Shown: positions 1-8,086 of the stretch, in pieces
Layout of the letters: every line of letters starts with the position of its first letter
Numbering within the stretch: position 1 is the first letter of the stretch
Origin: an uncultured Treponema sp.
GTDB taxonomy: Bacteria; Spirochaetota; Spirochaetia; Treponematales; Treponemataceae
Assembly (NCBI GenBank): GCA_937877515.1
Contig: CALFIX010000019.1
Location: forward strand, 1-63,767
DNA: 63,767 nucleotides
Reading direction: 5' to 3'
The notes under the pieces: model-generated
Seen by the model: the letters and a program-made list of their open reading frames with translations, nothing else
Told to the model about the DNA's origin: nothing
The model's database searches: none
Made by a program: the position numbers and the translations under genes

Positions 1-1033
1 CACGTGCAACCAATGCTCTCAAATCATCTTCTGTATGAGCAATCCCCATAATGTAGCCACCACTAAATGTAAATTCATTATTAGGTTCACGACATTTTTT
101 TATTCCAAGCAAAAAATCAATTTCATCTGCATGAGGGATCATAACTAAAAACTCATCTCCTCCATAACGGTAGCAAAATTCTTCTCCAAAATTTTCTTTT
201 AATCTAGAAGAGAAATCTTTTAGAATAGCATCACCTTTCTCATGTCCATAAGTATCATTAATACCCTTAAAATCATCGATGTCGGTTAACATTAAAAGAA
301 GAGGTTTATTTAAGCATTTTAAAAAATCTTCTCTAAGTGCATGTCTATTTTTTACATCTGTTAAAGTATCATGCATAGAAAAATATAAAAGTTGCTTAGA
401 AAGCTTTTCATTAGAAATAGACTTTTCTGCAATATTTATAAAATGCTTATACAACACATTATGTACAGTTACAAGCAAAAACCAAAATATTGGCAAATTT
501 GCTTTAGTCGCAAAGCTTACTCCAACACTACTTATTTTCATAACATTATAAAAAATCAAAAAAGAAGCTGTAATCAAAATAATAATAATATAGGGCTTTA
601 TAAAAAATCCACAGGAAGACATTACCATTATTGTAAGAAAAACCAGTATCTGCTCACCTGCAATGTAATCTTGTCTAGAAATATAAATGCCAAAGCATAC
701 ACTTACAACAAGCATTAAAAGCATACTAAACTGCATAAAAAAATGATTTACTTTATTCTTAAGCATAAAAAAACTTACTAATGCAAACTGGGCAGCAGAT
801 AAAACCATCAACGCATAAAAAAGTCTATGTTTTAAAAGCCATAAGGAATCAACTGCGTTCGAAGAGCCTTTTAATGGAGGCATAAAAGAAAATACAAGAA
901 AAAAAATTTCCATCAGAATTATAATTGCAGAAATTATAATTCCTGTACGTGCGTTATACTTATCTAAAAAATCCTGTACTTCCGGATCTAATTTCTTAAA
1001 CCCTAAAAAATCAATAATCTTATTCAAAATCAT
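1..1033 (-). CDS. Membrane-anchored diguanylate cyclase (GGDEF), C-terminus beyond the window
   Basis: The minus strand stays open from an ATG at 1033 to the window edge (344 codons seen). The first ~200 residues hold several hydrophobic stretches, so it is a multi-pass membrane protein. A GGDEF domain follows, with an HDTLTDVKNR start, LTDIDDFKGINDTYGH, and an intact RYGGDEF motif (GGDEF at about residues 291-295). It should make c-di-GMP at the inner face of the membrane. No RxxD inhibitory site lies at the usual place before GGDEF. The ATG overlaps the stop of the upstream solute-binding lipoprotein gene (ATGA), so the two are probably translationally coupled. The tail of the domain is missing only because the window ends. 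Confidence 0.9.
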   Translation of the reverse strand, partial: MILNKIIDFLGFKKLDPEVQDFLDKYNARTGIIISAIIILMEIFFLVFSFMPPLKGSSNAVDSLWLLKHRLFYALMVLSAAQFALVSFFMLKNKVNHFFMQFSMLLMLVVSVCFGIYISRQDYIAGEQILVFLTIMVMSSCGFFIKPYIIIILITASFLIFYNVMKISSVGVSFATKANLPIFWFLLVTVHNVLYKHFINIAEKSISNEKLSKQLLYFSMHDTLTDVKNRHALREDFLKCLNKPLLLMLTDIDDFKGINDTYGHEKGDAILKDFSSRLKENFGEEFCYRYGGDEFLVMIPHADEIDFLLGIKKCREPNNEFTFSGGYIMGIAHTEDDLRALVAR

Positions 1034-2262
1034 TCCTTTCTCATAAGTTCTTCCAGAAGCCTTTGTGCATCTCTAAGACCTTCTGCAGTGTTTTTTTCGC
1101 CATCTAAAATAAGCTTTAATTCTTTCCCTAGTATCGTATAAAATTCTGTCCATTCCTGCATGACAGGTCTATACACACCACCTTCTAAAGCTTTGCAAAC
1201 AACTTTGTACTGAGGAAATTTCTCTAAAACATCAGAAGCTTTTAAACTAGAATAACGGCAGGGCACTCCACCCCAACTTACAGTTTCTTTTTGAAGCTTT
1301 GGATCCATTAGATATGCCAAAAGTTTTACAGCTTTTTCTTTTTTCATGCTATTATTTGGGACTCCTATAGTCCAAATACCATAAATATTTGCATTATACG
1401 GAACACTAAACTCAAAAGCACGCCCCGTAATAGCAAGGTAGTCCATAGTAGAATTTTTTGTAGGCGTATACCATCCAGGCCAGCCTATTCCCATTGTAGC
1501 AGCTTTATTTGCAATAGCTGCAATAAAATCTTCTTTCTTTACAGCACGTCCTGTTTCTATAAGTCCTTTATACATTTCTACTGCAGCTCTAAACTTTGCG
1601 GTATCAATTGTAGGATTATTGTTTTCATCTACAACCCATGCGCCATAAGAGCAAAGTATTGGTAAAAAATCTACAACTAAATTATTTGGTGTATCACCTC
1701 TGTATAAAAAACCTAAATTATGTCTTTTATTTTGTGCCTGACAAATTTTTAAAATATCTTCTAACGAATTAACTTTATCTGGAGTATAACCAGCTTCTTT
1801 TAACATAAGTTTATTGTAAAGCAAAACTGTAACATTACCATAATATGGAGCTAAATAAAGATTTTTGTTGTAATAACAAATACTCTTTGTTGCGTCTATA
1901 ATATCATCGTCCAATTCGTAACCAAGCTCTGTTAAGTTTGCAAGTACACCGTTTGCCGTATACTCTGCCATCCAGGAACCGTCAACCATACACAAATCGT
2001 ACTTACCTTCTGCATTTACTGCGTCTGTTGCTACAAGAGAATGTAAAGAATCTTCATCTAGCTCTAGCACAGTACAAACTACATTATTTTCTTTTTCAAA
2101 TAAGGGAACACACTTTTTTATTACCTCTGAATATGTTCCAGCTCTTAAAGCCAATACAAGTTCTACGGGTTTTTCTACACTCTTATTTGCATCAGAGCTT
2201 TTATTGCACCCCAAAAAGAGAAAAGCTAATAACATTAAAAACAGTGTCTTTAGTTTTTTCAT
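1030..2262 (-). CDS. Extracellular solute-binding lipoprotein (sugar ABC-type, family 1)
   Basis: The start is placed at the ATG at 2262 (MKKLKTLFLM) because a GAGG site lies just upstream; a longer reading from 2289 would run into the preceding gene. The protein has a lipoprotein signal ending LFLGC, so the mature Cys should carry lipid. The body matches family-1 solute-binding proteins (for example LYNKLMLKEAGYTP and the WPGWYTP region). Such proteins normally feed sugars to an ABC importer, but no permease or ATPase gene is next to it. It sits between an HD-GYP-like gene (2-nt gap) and a GGDEF gene (overlap), which suggests a periplasmic sensing role. That role is inference. Confidence 0.85.
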   Translation of the reverse strand: MKKLKTLFLMLLAFLFLGCNKSSDANKSVEKPVELVLALRAGTYSEVIKKCVPLFEKENNVVCTVLELDEDSLHSLVATDAVNAEGKYDLCMVDGSWMAEYTANGVLANLTELGYELDDDIIDATKSICYYNKNLYLAPYYGNVTVLLYNKLMLKEAGYTPDKVNSLEDILKICQAQNKRHNLGFLYRGDTPNNLVVDFLPILCSYGAWVVDENNNPTIDTAKFRAAVEMYKGLIETGRAVKKEDFIAAIANKAATMGIGWPGWYTPTKNSTMDYLAITGRAFEFSVPYNANIYGIWTIGVPNNSMKKEKAVKLLAYLMDPKLQKETVSWGGVPCRYSSLKASDVLEKFPQYKVVCKALEGGVYRPVMQEWTEFYTILGKELKLILDGEKNTAEGLRDAQRLLEELMRKE

Positions 2263-2264
2263 TT

Positions 2265-3185
2265 TTACCTCAAAGTTTTCATGGAACAAATTTTTATCTT
2301 TTCCTTAACTTCGCTAATACAAGAATCTATTTTTCTTTTTGGAATACTACTAAATATTTTTACAATTTCTGAATCTAATTGAGAACCAGCAATAAGACGT
2401 AATTCAAAAAGAGCTTCATCATGTGACAAAGAAGGCTTATATGGACGTTCCATAGTTAAAGCAGCATAAGTGTCTGCTACTGCAATTATGCGAGAGGCAA
2501 GAGGAATTTCTTTTTCTTTTAAGTGATAGTATCCAAGTCCATCTATACGCTCATGATGGTAGCGAATCCACTTAGAAACTGTAGAAAAAGATTTTATGCT
2601 GCTTAAAATTTCCACAGCATACTCAGGATGCTTTCTCATAACTTCCCATTCCTCGTTACTAAATTTTCCTTTCTTGTTAATTATACTTCGAGGAATTCCC
2701 AGCTTTCCAATATCTATAAATAACGATGCATAACTTAAGTTATCCGGGTTTATTACAATGCGGTAATTTAAAGGTAAATATTCATATAAAAGCATTGTAA
2801 GTTTTTGAACTAAAAGAGAATGCCCTTCTAAGTTTACATCACCTGCTTCCACAACACCAACTAAGATACTTACCAAATCCATGCTTCTTTCTTCAATGCC
2901 GTCTATAAGATTAAAGAACCAGCCAAGAAAAACCGTTAGACAAAGAGAAAAAATAAAAATAAGAGAGCCTACCCATCCAAAATAAATTTGCCTTGAATAA
3001 ATAACACAAAATAAAACTGCAAGAAGCAACATAAGCACAAGAGCAAATATAGACTGAAAAAGTTTTGCTCCTTCATTTTTTAAAAGTGCATCTCGTTGAA
3101 TAAACAAACGTAAAACTGTACAAATAATATTTATAAAGACTAGTATTATACTTAGCACAATTAAACTACGGGAAAGCTCTATCAC
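2265..3185 (-). CDS. Membrane HD-GYP-like protein with substituted catalytic residues
   Basis: 306 residues. Three hydrophobic segments (about 5-27, 44-63 and 70-94) precede a cytoplasmic HD-GYP-like domain. Recognisable family landmarks are DIGKLGIP (158-165), HPEYAVEIL (186-194), HHERIDGLGYY (210-220) and ADTYAALT (237-244). HD-GYP enzymes hydrolyse c-di-GMP with a metal centre that needs the HD dyad. Here the HD histidine is isoleucine (FIDIGK, residue 157) and GYP reads GYY. Hydrolase activity is therefore doubtful and a binding or regulatory role is more likely. Its start overlaps the stop of the upstream GGDEF gene (ATGA), and its stop lies 2 nt before the solute-binding lipoprotein gene. 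Confidence 0.8.
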   Translation of the reverse strand: MIELSRSLIVLSIILVFINIICTVLRLFIQRDALLKNEGAKLFQSIFALVLMLLLAVLFCVIYSRQIYFGWVGSLIFIFSLCLTVFLGWFFNLIDGIEERSMDLVSILVGVVEAGDVNLEGHSLLVQKLTMLLYEYLPLNYRIVINPDNLSYASLFIDIGKLGIPRSIINKKGKFSNEEWEVMRKHPEYAVEILSSIKSFSTVSKWIRYHHERIDGLGYYHLKEKEIPLASRIIAVADTYAALTMERPYKPSLSHDEALFELRLIAGSQLDSEIVKIFSSIPKRKIDSCISEVKEKIKICSMKTLR

Positions 3186-4351
3186 TTTAACGCCTCCCCA
3201 TTTTCTAAGTCTTCATAAAAATGAATTTGATTTTTACCACTTTGCTTAGATTTATAAAGTGCTATATCCGCTCTCTTATATGCACGGTCTATATCCAAGT
3301 CATTTTCTTTTAAAACTGCCACACCTATAGATGAAGAAAGTCCAGAAATAGTTGCAAAACTTACGTTGTTTAATGCACTAAGAAGCTCTTGTATTAAATT
3401 ATAGGCGTCCTCTTTTGAAGAGCATTCTCTTATAAGTGCAATAAATTCATCTCCACCTAAACGACCTGCAAAATTTCCTTTATCGCGGAGTACTCTTTCT
3501 GGGAAAGACCATTTTTCTCTTTTGTCAATTTTTAAAACGTCAAGAATAGTTTTTCCCGTAATTTGAATTGCTTTATCACCCATTTGATGACCAAGCGTAT
3601 CATTTATATCTTTAAAGCCGTCCAAATCCAAAAGACACAAATACATTTCTTTACCGTCATAACCACGAAGTACTTCTTCTGCAATAGAAAAAAATCTTCC
3701 TCTTGTTAAAAGTGATGTTAAAGAATCAAAACTGCTTTTAACTTCCAGTTCCCTCTGAATACGTTGATCTCTTTGGTAAAGTACAAATTGCTGCATCTTT
3801 GTTCGCTGAAACATATAATGAAGTCCAATAGCAATAGTCAAAACAACACTTGCATTATATACATCGTTATACGCAATGGAAAAAGTTTTATACTGAAAAG
3901 ACGTAACTATAAAAACAGAAGTTGCTGCAATAATAATCAGAAGCATAAGAAACATTAAATCAATATAAGAAAGAGAAACTAAAACCAGAACCAGCAAAAA
4001 CATTGTAGCCGGCATGTATGGCTGCGAAACAGAACAAATTATGCCGTAAGAAAGCATTAATGCCATACTTATATAAACATAAGCTCTACTATGACGTTCT
4101 GCAAATTTTGGAAATACCCAAATTACAATATCTAATGCTACAGACAAAATAAAATAAAGTGTATAAAACCAAGACAGCTCTTTTGTAACGCCAAATAAAT
4201 TTAAAAAGGAAAACACCATGTACAAAAGATTTACCAACAAAAACCATGTATTTAAAATAAAAATATGCTTTCTATTTGTAGGGCGAATCTGATTTAAACA
4301 TTCTTTGTAGGTTTCTTTATCAAAACCATAGTAGTTAAGGCTTTTTGCCAT
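3182..4351 (-). CDS. Membrane diguanylate cyclase (GGDEF)
   Basis: 389 residues. An N-terminal membrane region with about six segments (roughly 29-180) is joined by a short helix to a GGDEF domain. The domain shows SLTSLLTRGRF (209-220), LLDLDGFKDINDTLGHQMGD (240-259) and an intact GRLGGDEF (GGDEF at 299-303), so c-di-GMP synthesis is expected. No RxxD inhibitory site sits five residues before the motif. It is the first gene of the four-gene operon. The start has an AAGGAAG ribosome site, and an extended -10 (TGTTATAAT) lies about 20 nt upstream. Its stop overlaps the start of the HD-GYP-like gene. Confidence 0.9.
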   Translation of the reverse strand: MAKSLNYYGFDKETYKECLNQIRPTNRKHIFILNTWFLLVNLLYMVFSFLNLFGVTKELSWFYTLYFILSVALDIVIWVFPKFAERHSRAYVYISMALMLSYGIICSVSQPYMPATMFLLVLVLVSLSYIDLMFLMLLIIIAATSVFIVTSFQYKTFSIAYNDVYNASVVLTIAIGLHYMFQRTKMQQFVLYQRDQRIQRELEVKSSFDSLTSLLTRGRFFSIAEEVLRGYDGKEMYLCLLDLDGFKDINDTLGHQMGDKAIQITGKTILDVLKIDKREKWSFPERVLRDKGNFAGRLGGDEFIALIRECSSKEDAYNLIQELLSALNNVSFATISGLSSSIGVAVLKENDLDIDRAYKRADIALYKSKQSGKNQIHFYEDLENGEALK

Positions 4352-4371
4352 TCACACTTCCTTTTTTTTAA

Positions 4372-4380
4372 ATTATAACA
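4372..4380 (-). promoter_or_regulatory. Extended -10 promoter of the c-di-GMP/lipoprotein operon
   Basis: On the minus strand the sequence reads TGTTATAAT, a perfect extended -10 element, about 20 bp upstream of the first ATG (4351). No good -35 box is visible, which is usual for extended -10 promoters. The divergent AEC gene has its own -10 at 4477-4482. Confidence 0.6.
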
Positions 4381-4476
4381 TGAAATATGTAAAAAATCGA
4401 TAAATTTTAATACCGTATAGTAATTAAGAACCTTTTATTATACAAAATTATAGATTATTTACTTTATGAATATAAG

Positions 4477-4482
4477 TATAAT
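4477..4482 (+). promoter_or_regulatory. -10 element directly ahead of the AEC transporter gene
   Basis: A perfect TATAAT ends 6 nt before the ATG at 4489. There is no Shine-Dalgarno site, so transcription should begin at or next to the start codon and give a leaderless mRNA. The -35 region is weak. Confidence 0.5.
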
Positions 4483-4488
4483 CCGCCT

Positions 4489-5436
4489 ATGTATTTTGTA
4501 GTAATTAAACAGCTTTCTGTTATGGCTTTAATAGCTCTAATAGGTTTTACAGTTTCTAAGATTTTTAAATTTGGTAAAACTGAGCAAAATTTTTTAAGTA
4601 AACTTTTGCTTTATGTAATAAACCCATGTCTTATTCTAAAAACATTTGACGTTTCGTTTACACAAGAACGCCTTAAAGAACTTTTTGCAATTATTGCAAT
4701 TTCATTTTTAGCACATTTTCTTTTAATGCTAATTGCACTCATTTTTTGCAATTCTAAAACTCCAGAAGGAAAATCGCTTGACGGCATAGATAAACTTTCT
4801 GTTGTTTTTACAAACTGTGCTTTTATAGGTATTCCCCTCATAAACGGAGTATTTGGTTCAGGAGGAGCTTTTTACCTTATGGGCTACATTGCAGTCTTTA
4901 ACATTACGCTTTGGACTTTTGGTTACTACATGGTTTGTGGCAAAATGCAGCCTCTAAAAGTTATTACAAATCCCAATGTATTAGCAGTAATTTTAGGCAT
5001 TATTTTATTCTGCTTACCAATAAATTTACCAGACATAATTTCTATACCTCTAGGATTTATTGGAGACATGAATACTGCAACAAGCATGTTACTTTTAGGC
5101 CTGCTTTTTGCAAACTTTAAACGTGGAGAAACCCCGTTTAACACTTATATTCTTCGTGTTATAAAAGTAAGTGTATTAAGATTAGTAGTTTCGGCCGTTG
5201 TAATGTTCTTTGTAGCATTACTCTCTATTAAGATTTTCTCCGGGCTTGAAAACATAAGACTAATGAGCTACGTTGTTTACATTGCAGCTTTATGCCCGGT
5301 TGGAATGAGTGTTTCCAGCTTTGCCGTTGTATTTAACAAGGACGAATCTTATGCAAGCTTAAATGTAGCATGTACAAGTGCCTTATGTATTTTAACGCTT
5401 CCTTTAAGTGTTGCTATTGCTGAGAAATTTTTCTAA
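4489..5436 (+). CDS. AEC (auxin efflux carrier) family transporter
   Basis: 315 residues, almost wholly hydrophobic, with about ten predicted membrane segments. The two-half layout of AEC permeases is visible (N-terminal LLLYVINPCLILKTF; C-terminal region with VVYIAALCPVGMSV, where family members carry their second helix break). Members export or take up small organic acids or related anions; the substrate cannot be read from sequence. The start codon is 6 nt downstream of a TATAAT and has no ribosome site. The 3' end overlaps the convergent phosphatase gene by 23 bp. Confidence 0.85.
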   Translation: MYFVVIKQLSVMALIALIGFTVSKIFKFGKTEQNFLSKLLLYVINPCLILKTFDVSFTQERLKELFAIIAISFLAHFLLMLIALIFCNSKTPEGKSLDGIDKLSVVFTNCAFIGIPLINGVFGSGGAFYLMGYIAVFNITLWTFGYYMVCGKMQPLKVITNPNVLAVILGIILFCLPINLPDIISIPLGFIGDMNTATSMLLLGLLFANFKRGETPFNTYILRVIKVSVLRLVVSAVVMFFVALLSIKIFSGLENIRLMSYVVYIAALCPVGMSVSSFAVVFNKDESYASLNVACTSALCILTLPLSVAIAEKFF

Positions 5437-5869
5437 GCAATGCAGAACAACCTTCTAACACCTGAGAATAAGTTGTATCAAAATCGTCTGTATACCATGG
5501 GTCTGCTATATCTCCCGTCTTATCAGCAAAAGACAAAAGCTTATAAAATTTACCGTCGATGTCTGGGCCTAACATGCGGTCTATATTATTCATGTTAGCC
5601 CTATCCATACCAATTATATAGTCAAAGCTGTCATAATCCTTTTTTGTAATCTGCCTTGCAGCCCTTCGTGTAAAAGGAACTCCCTCTTCCCTAAGCTTTG
5701 CTTTTGCAGGAGGATACATATCATTTCCTATTTCTTCTGTACTTGTAGCCTTTGAATCTATAAAAAATTTATCCTCTAGACCAGCTTCTTTTACCAGATG
5801 CTTCATAACAAACTCTGCCATTGGTGAGCGACAAATATTTCCGTGGCATACAAATAAAATTCGTGTCAT
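5414..5869 (-). CDS. Low-molecular-weight protein tyrosine phosphatase
   Basis: 151 residues, the usual length for the family. The N-terminal P-loop CHGNICRS gives the nucleophile Cys and the phosphate-binding Arg, and the later DPWYTDDFDTTY supplies the general-acid Asp. It should dephosphorylate phosphotyrosine proteins or small phosphoesters in the cytoplasm. It starts 8 nt after the stop of the upstream phosphodiesterase gene with no clear ribosome site, so coupled translation is likely. The final 23 bp overlap the end of the AEC gene on the other strand. Confidence 0.92.
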   Translation of the reverse strand: MTRILFVCHGNICRSPMAEFVMKHLVKEAGLEDKFFIDSKATSTEEIGNDMYPPAKAKLREEGVPFTRRAARQITKKDYDSFDYIIGMDRANMNNIDRMLGPDIDGKFYKLLSFADKTGDIADPWYTDDFDTTYSQVLEGCSALLRKISQQ

Positions 5870-5877
5870 TAACGTTT

Positions 5878-6423
5878 TTAAAACTCCATGCAGTCATAAA
5901 CATTTTTAGTTTCTATATCTTTCCACAAAAACTCTTTACCGTCATAAGTCATATAGCTGTGTAAAGAATTTTCTTTTGGAATAGAAACTGAACCTGGGTT
6001 TACATAAATAAAGCTCTCGCAATCTATGTGACAGGGAACATGAGTATGTCCACACAATAAAACAGAGCCTTTTGCAAATGGAAGCGGATGCTCTTTATTG
6101 TACACATGCCCATGAGTTGCATAAAGCGCTTTGCTTCCAAAATCTAAAGCAGCATAAGAAGCCATAACTGGAAAGCTTAAAACCATCTGATCAACTTCGC
6201 TATCACAATTTCCACGCACACATAAAATTTTTTCTGATAAAGGATTTAATAGGTCAATAACAGCCTTTGGATTATAGTCTTTTGGTAAATCATTACGCGG
6301 CCCATGGTATAAAATATCTCCAAGCAAAAGAATACGTTCTGCTTTTTCATACTCAAAACATTCAAGCATTTTCTTACACCAATAGGAAGACCCATGTATA
6401 TCAGATGCAATAAACCACTTCAT
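5878..6423 (-). CDS. YfcE/MJ0936-type metallophosphodiesterase
   Basis: 181 residues of the calcineurin-like fold. Metal-binding motifs appear in order: SDIHGS near the N-terminus, LLLGDILYHGPRN, RGNCDSEVD, THGH and CGHTHVP, then the typical NPGS. These enzymes hydrolyse phosphodiesters with Mn2+; the natural substrate is usually unknown. A GAGG ribosome site precedes the ATG. It lies between iorB (15-nt gap) and the phosphatase gene (8-nt gap), so all three are probably one transcript from the iorB promoter. Confidence 0.88.
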   Translation of the reverse strand: MKWFIASDIHGSSYWCKKMLECFEYEKAERILLLGDILYHGPRNDLPKDYNPKAVIDLLNPLSEKILCVRGNCDSEVDQMVLSFPVMASYAALDFGSKALYATHGHVYNKEHPLPFAKGSVLLCGHTHVPCHIDCESFIYVNPGSVSIPKENSLHSYMTYDGKEFLWKDIETKNVYDCMEF

Positions 6424-6438
6424 TTTTATTTCCTCTAT

Positions 6439-7011
6439 CTACTCTGTATAAAAAAGAGCTTTTTCATTCAACTCATAAAACTGCGGTTTTACAAGCTTTT
6501 TCATAGAACGACAAATTTCTTCAACATTAAACACATTTGCTTTACAAAGAGCTCCAAGCAAAACCATATTTATAACCTTACTTGAACCAAGCTCTTTACA
6601 TGCAGATTCTGTGTCAACAACTACAACATTTTTAGTAACTTTTTGTAAAGCTTCTATCATCTCGTTAACGTCAAAAATTTTACCTGTTAAAGAAGCCGTA
6701 ACTGGTTGCACTACACTCTTATTTACAACAACAAACGCATCTTTCTTTAAGTAAGAAATATTACGAACAGCTTCAGAAGCTTCAAAAGCAATAAGACAGT
6801 CTGCTTCATTTTCGCCAATAAGCGGAGAATATACATCTTCTCCAATACGCACATGACTTACAACAGAACCTCCTCTTTGAGCCATTCCTATTGTTTCTGC
6901 ACTAAGTACATGTTCCCCATTAGAAAGAGCTGACTCTGAAATTATCTTAGAAGCCAAAACAGTCCCCTGTCCGCCAACGCCACATATAAGAATATTTTTA
7001 GACTGTGCCAT
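6439..7011 (-). CDS. iorB: Indolepyruvate ferredoxin oxidoreductase, beta subunit
   Basis: 190 residues, the normal size of IorB, with the family's opening NILICGVGGQGTVLASKII. With IorA it oxidatively decarboxylates arylpyruvates from aromatic amino acids to aryl-CoA, reducing ferredoxin. A GGAG site precedes the ATG. The partner iorA is not downstream: it lies on the opposite strand behind argC, so the two subunits are transcribed divergently from the 7012-7138 interval. Confidence 0.9.
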   Translation of the reverse strand: MAQSKNILICGVGGQGTVLASKIISESALSNGEHVLSAETIGMAQRGGSVVSHVRIGEDVYSPLIGENEADCLIAFEASEAVRNISYLKKDAFVVVNKSVVQPVTASLTGKIFDVNEMIEALQKVTKNVVVVDTESACKELGSSKVINMVLLGALCKANVFNVEEICRSMKKLVKPQFYELNEKALFYTE

Positions 7012-7049
7012 AAAAATTCTCCAACTTACAAAATAGAAAAATCAAAAAC

Positions 7050-7078
7050 AGTATACAAAATTTATTAGTAATCAACAA
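7050..7078 (-). promoter_or_regulatory. Promoter of the iorB operon
   Basis: On the minus strand TTGTTG (7078-7073) and TATACT (7055-7050) are separated by 17 nt, about 40 bp upstream of iorB. The -35 is weak and the -10 good. It lies back to back with the argC promoter. Confidence 0.5.
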
Positions 7079-7102
7079 CACGATAGTTTTAGGCTATAAG
7101 TC

Positions 7103-7131
7103 TTGAGGCTCACCGCCCACTGTGCTACAAT
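7103..7131 (+). promoter_or_regulatory. Promoter of argC-iorA
   Basis: TTGAGG (7103-7108), a 17-nt spacer and TACAAT (7126-7131) preceded by TG (extended -10). The hexamer ends 7 nt before the ATG at 7139. This sets the start codon and predicts a leaderless transcript. Confidence 0.7.
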
Positions 7132-7138
7132 GCCCCTC

Positions 7139-8086
7139 ATGAAAACTAAAATATTTATTGACGGAAGCGAAGGAACAACAGGACTTCGCATTCATGAACG
7201 TTTTTCTAACCGCGACGACATAGAACTTCTATCTATTAACTCAGAACTACGCAAAGACACTCAAGAAAGAGCACGCCTTATAAACGAGTCCGACATTACT
7301 TTTTTATGTTTACCAGATCAGGCATCTAGAGAAGCTGTTAGTCTTGTAACAAATCCAAATGTACGCATCATAGACACATCTACCGCTCACCGCACAGAAG
7401 AAGGCTGGGCTTACGGTTTTCCAGAACTTTCTAGTGCTCACAGAGAAGCTATTAAAAACGGAAAACGAATTGCTGTTCCTGGTTGCCATGCAAGCGGTTT
7501 TATTTCTCTTGTTTATCCACTTATTTCTGGCGGAATAATTTCTAACGACTACCCAATTTCTGCTTTTTCATTAACAGGCTACTCCGGTGGTGGTAAAAAA
7601 ATGATTGCAGAATACGAAGGTGAGCAACGAAATAAAGACTTAGACGCCCCTCGCGAATATGCACTTACTCAAATGCATAAGCATCTAAAAGAAATGAAAG
7701 CCATAACAGGTTTAAAAAGAGAACCTTTATTCTCTCCAATTGTTGCAGATTACTACAGTGGCATGGTTGTATCTGTGCAGCTTTACACAGAACTTTTTAA
7801 CAAGTGCAAGACTCTGGCAGAACTAAAATCTTATTTTACAGATTTCTACTCAGGCGAAAAATTTATAAACGTTATACAAGACGAATCAGAAAATTTATAC
7901 GGCAACATGATTAGTGGTAACAGCCTTACAGGTTGGGACGGCATGAAAATCTATGTAACAGGTAATGACGACCGCATAGTTTTAAATGCTCAGTTTGACA
8001 ATCTTGGTAAAGGAGCTTCTGGTGCTGCCATTCAGTGCTTAAACATCTTACTTGGCTGTGACGAAGCAAGGGGGCTTGTACTTTAA
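7139..8086 (+). CDS. argC: N-acetyl-gamma-glutamyl-phosphate reductase, short (type 2) form
   Basis: 315 residues from MKTKIFIDGSEG. It performs the third step of ornithine/arginine synthesis, the NADPH-dependent reduction of N-acetylglutamyl phosphate. The glycine-rich GSEGTTGLRIHERF and DDIELLSI are typical of the short class, and the catalytic Cys lies in AVPGCHASGF. The start at 7139 is chosen over TTG 7103 or ATG 7130 because those precede or lie within the promoter and the protein family begins at MKTKIF. The stop overlaps the iorA ATG by one base (TAATG). Pairing argC with iorA is unusual and has no obvious pathway logic. Confidence 0.9.
   Translation: MKTKIFIDGSEGTTGLRIHERFSNRDDIELLSINSELRKDTQERARLINESDITFLCLPDQASREAVSLVTNPNVRIIDTSTAHRTEEGWAYGFPELSSAHREAIKNGKRIAVPGCHASGFISLVYPLISGGIISNDYPISAFSLTGYSGGGKKMIAEYEGEQRNKDLDAPREYALTQMHKHLKEMKAITGLKREPLFSPIVADYYSGMVVSVQLYTELFNKCKTLAELKSYFTDFYSGEKFINVIQDESENLYGNMISGNSLTGWDGMKIYVTGNDDRIVLNAQFDNLGKGASGAAIQCLNILLGCDEARGLVL

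Noticed and set aside
279..718. Two overlapping plus-strand open frames
   Set aside because: They lie opposite the GGDEF gene on the minus strand, which has an intact motif and continuous frame; the plus frames have no ribosome site or recognisable protein.
5414..5436. Overlap of AEC and phosphatase genes as a frameshift or assembly error
   Set aside because: Both proteins are full length and end normally; a 23-bp convergent overlap is acceptable in a compact genome.
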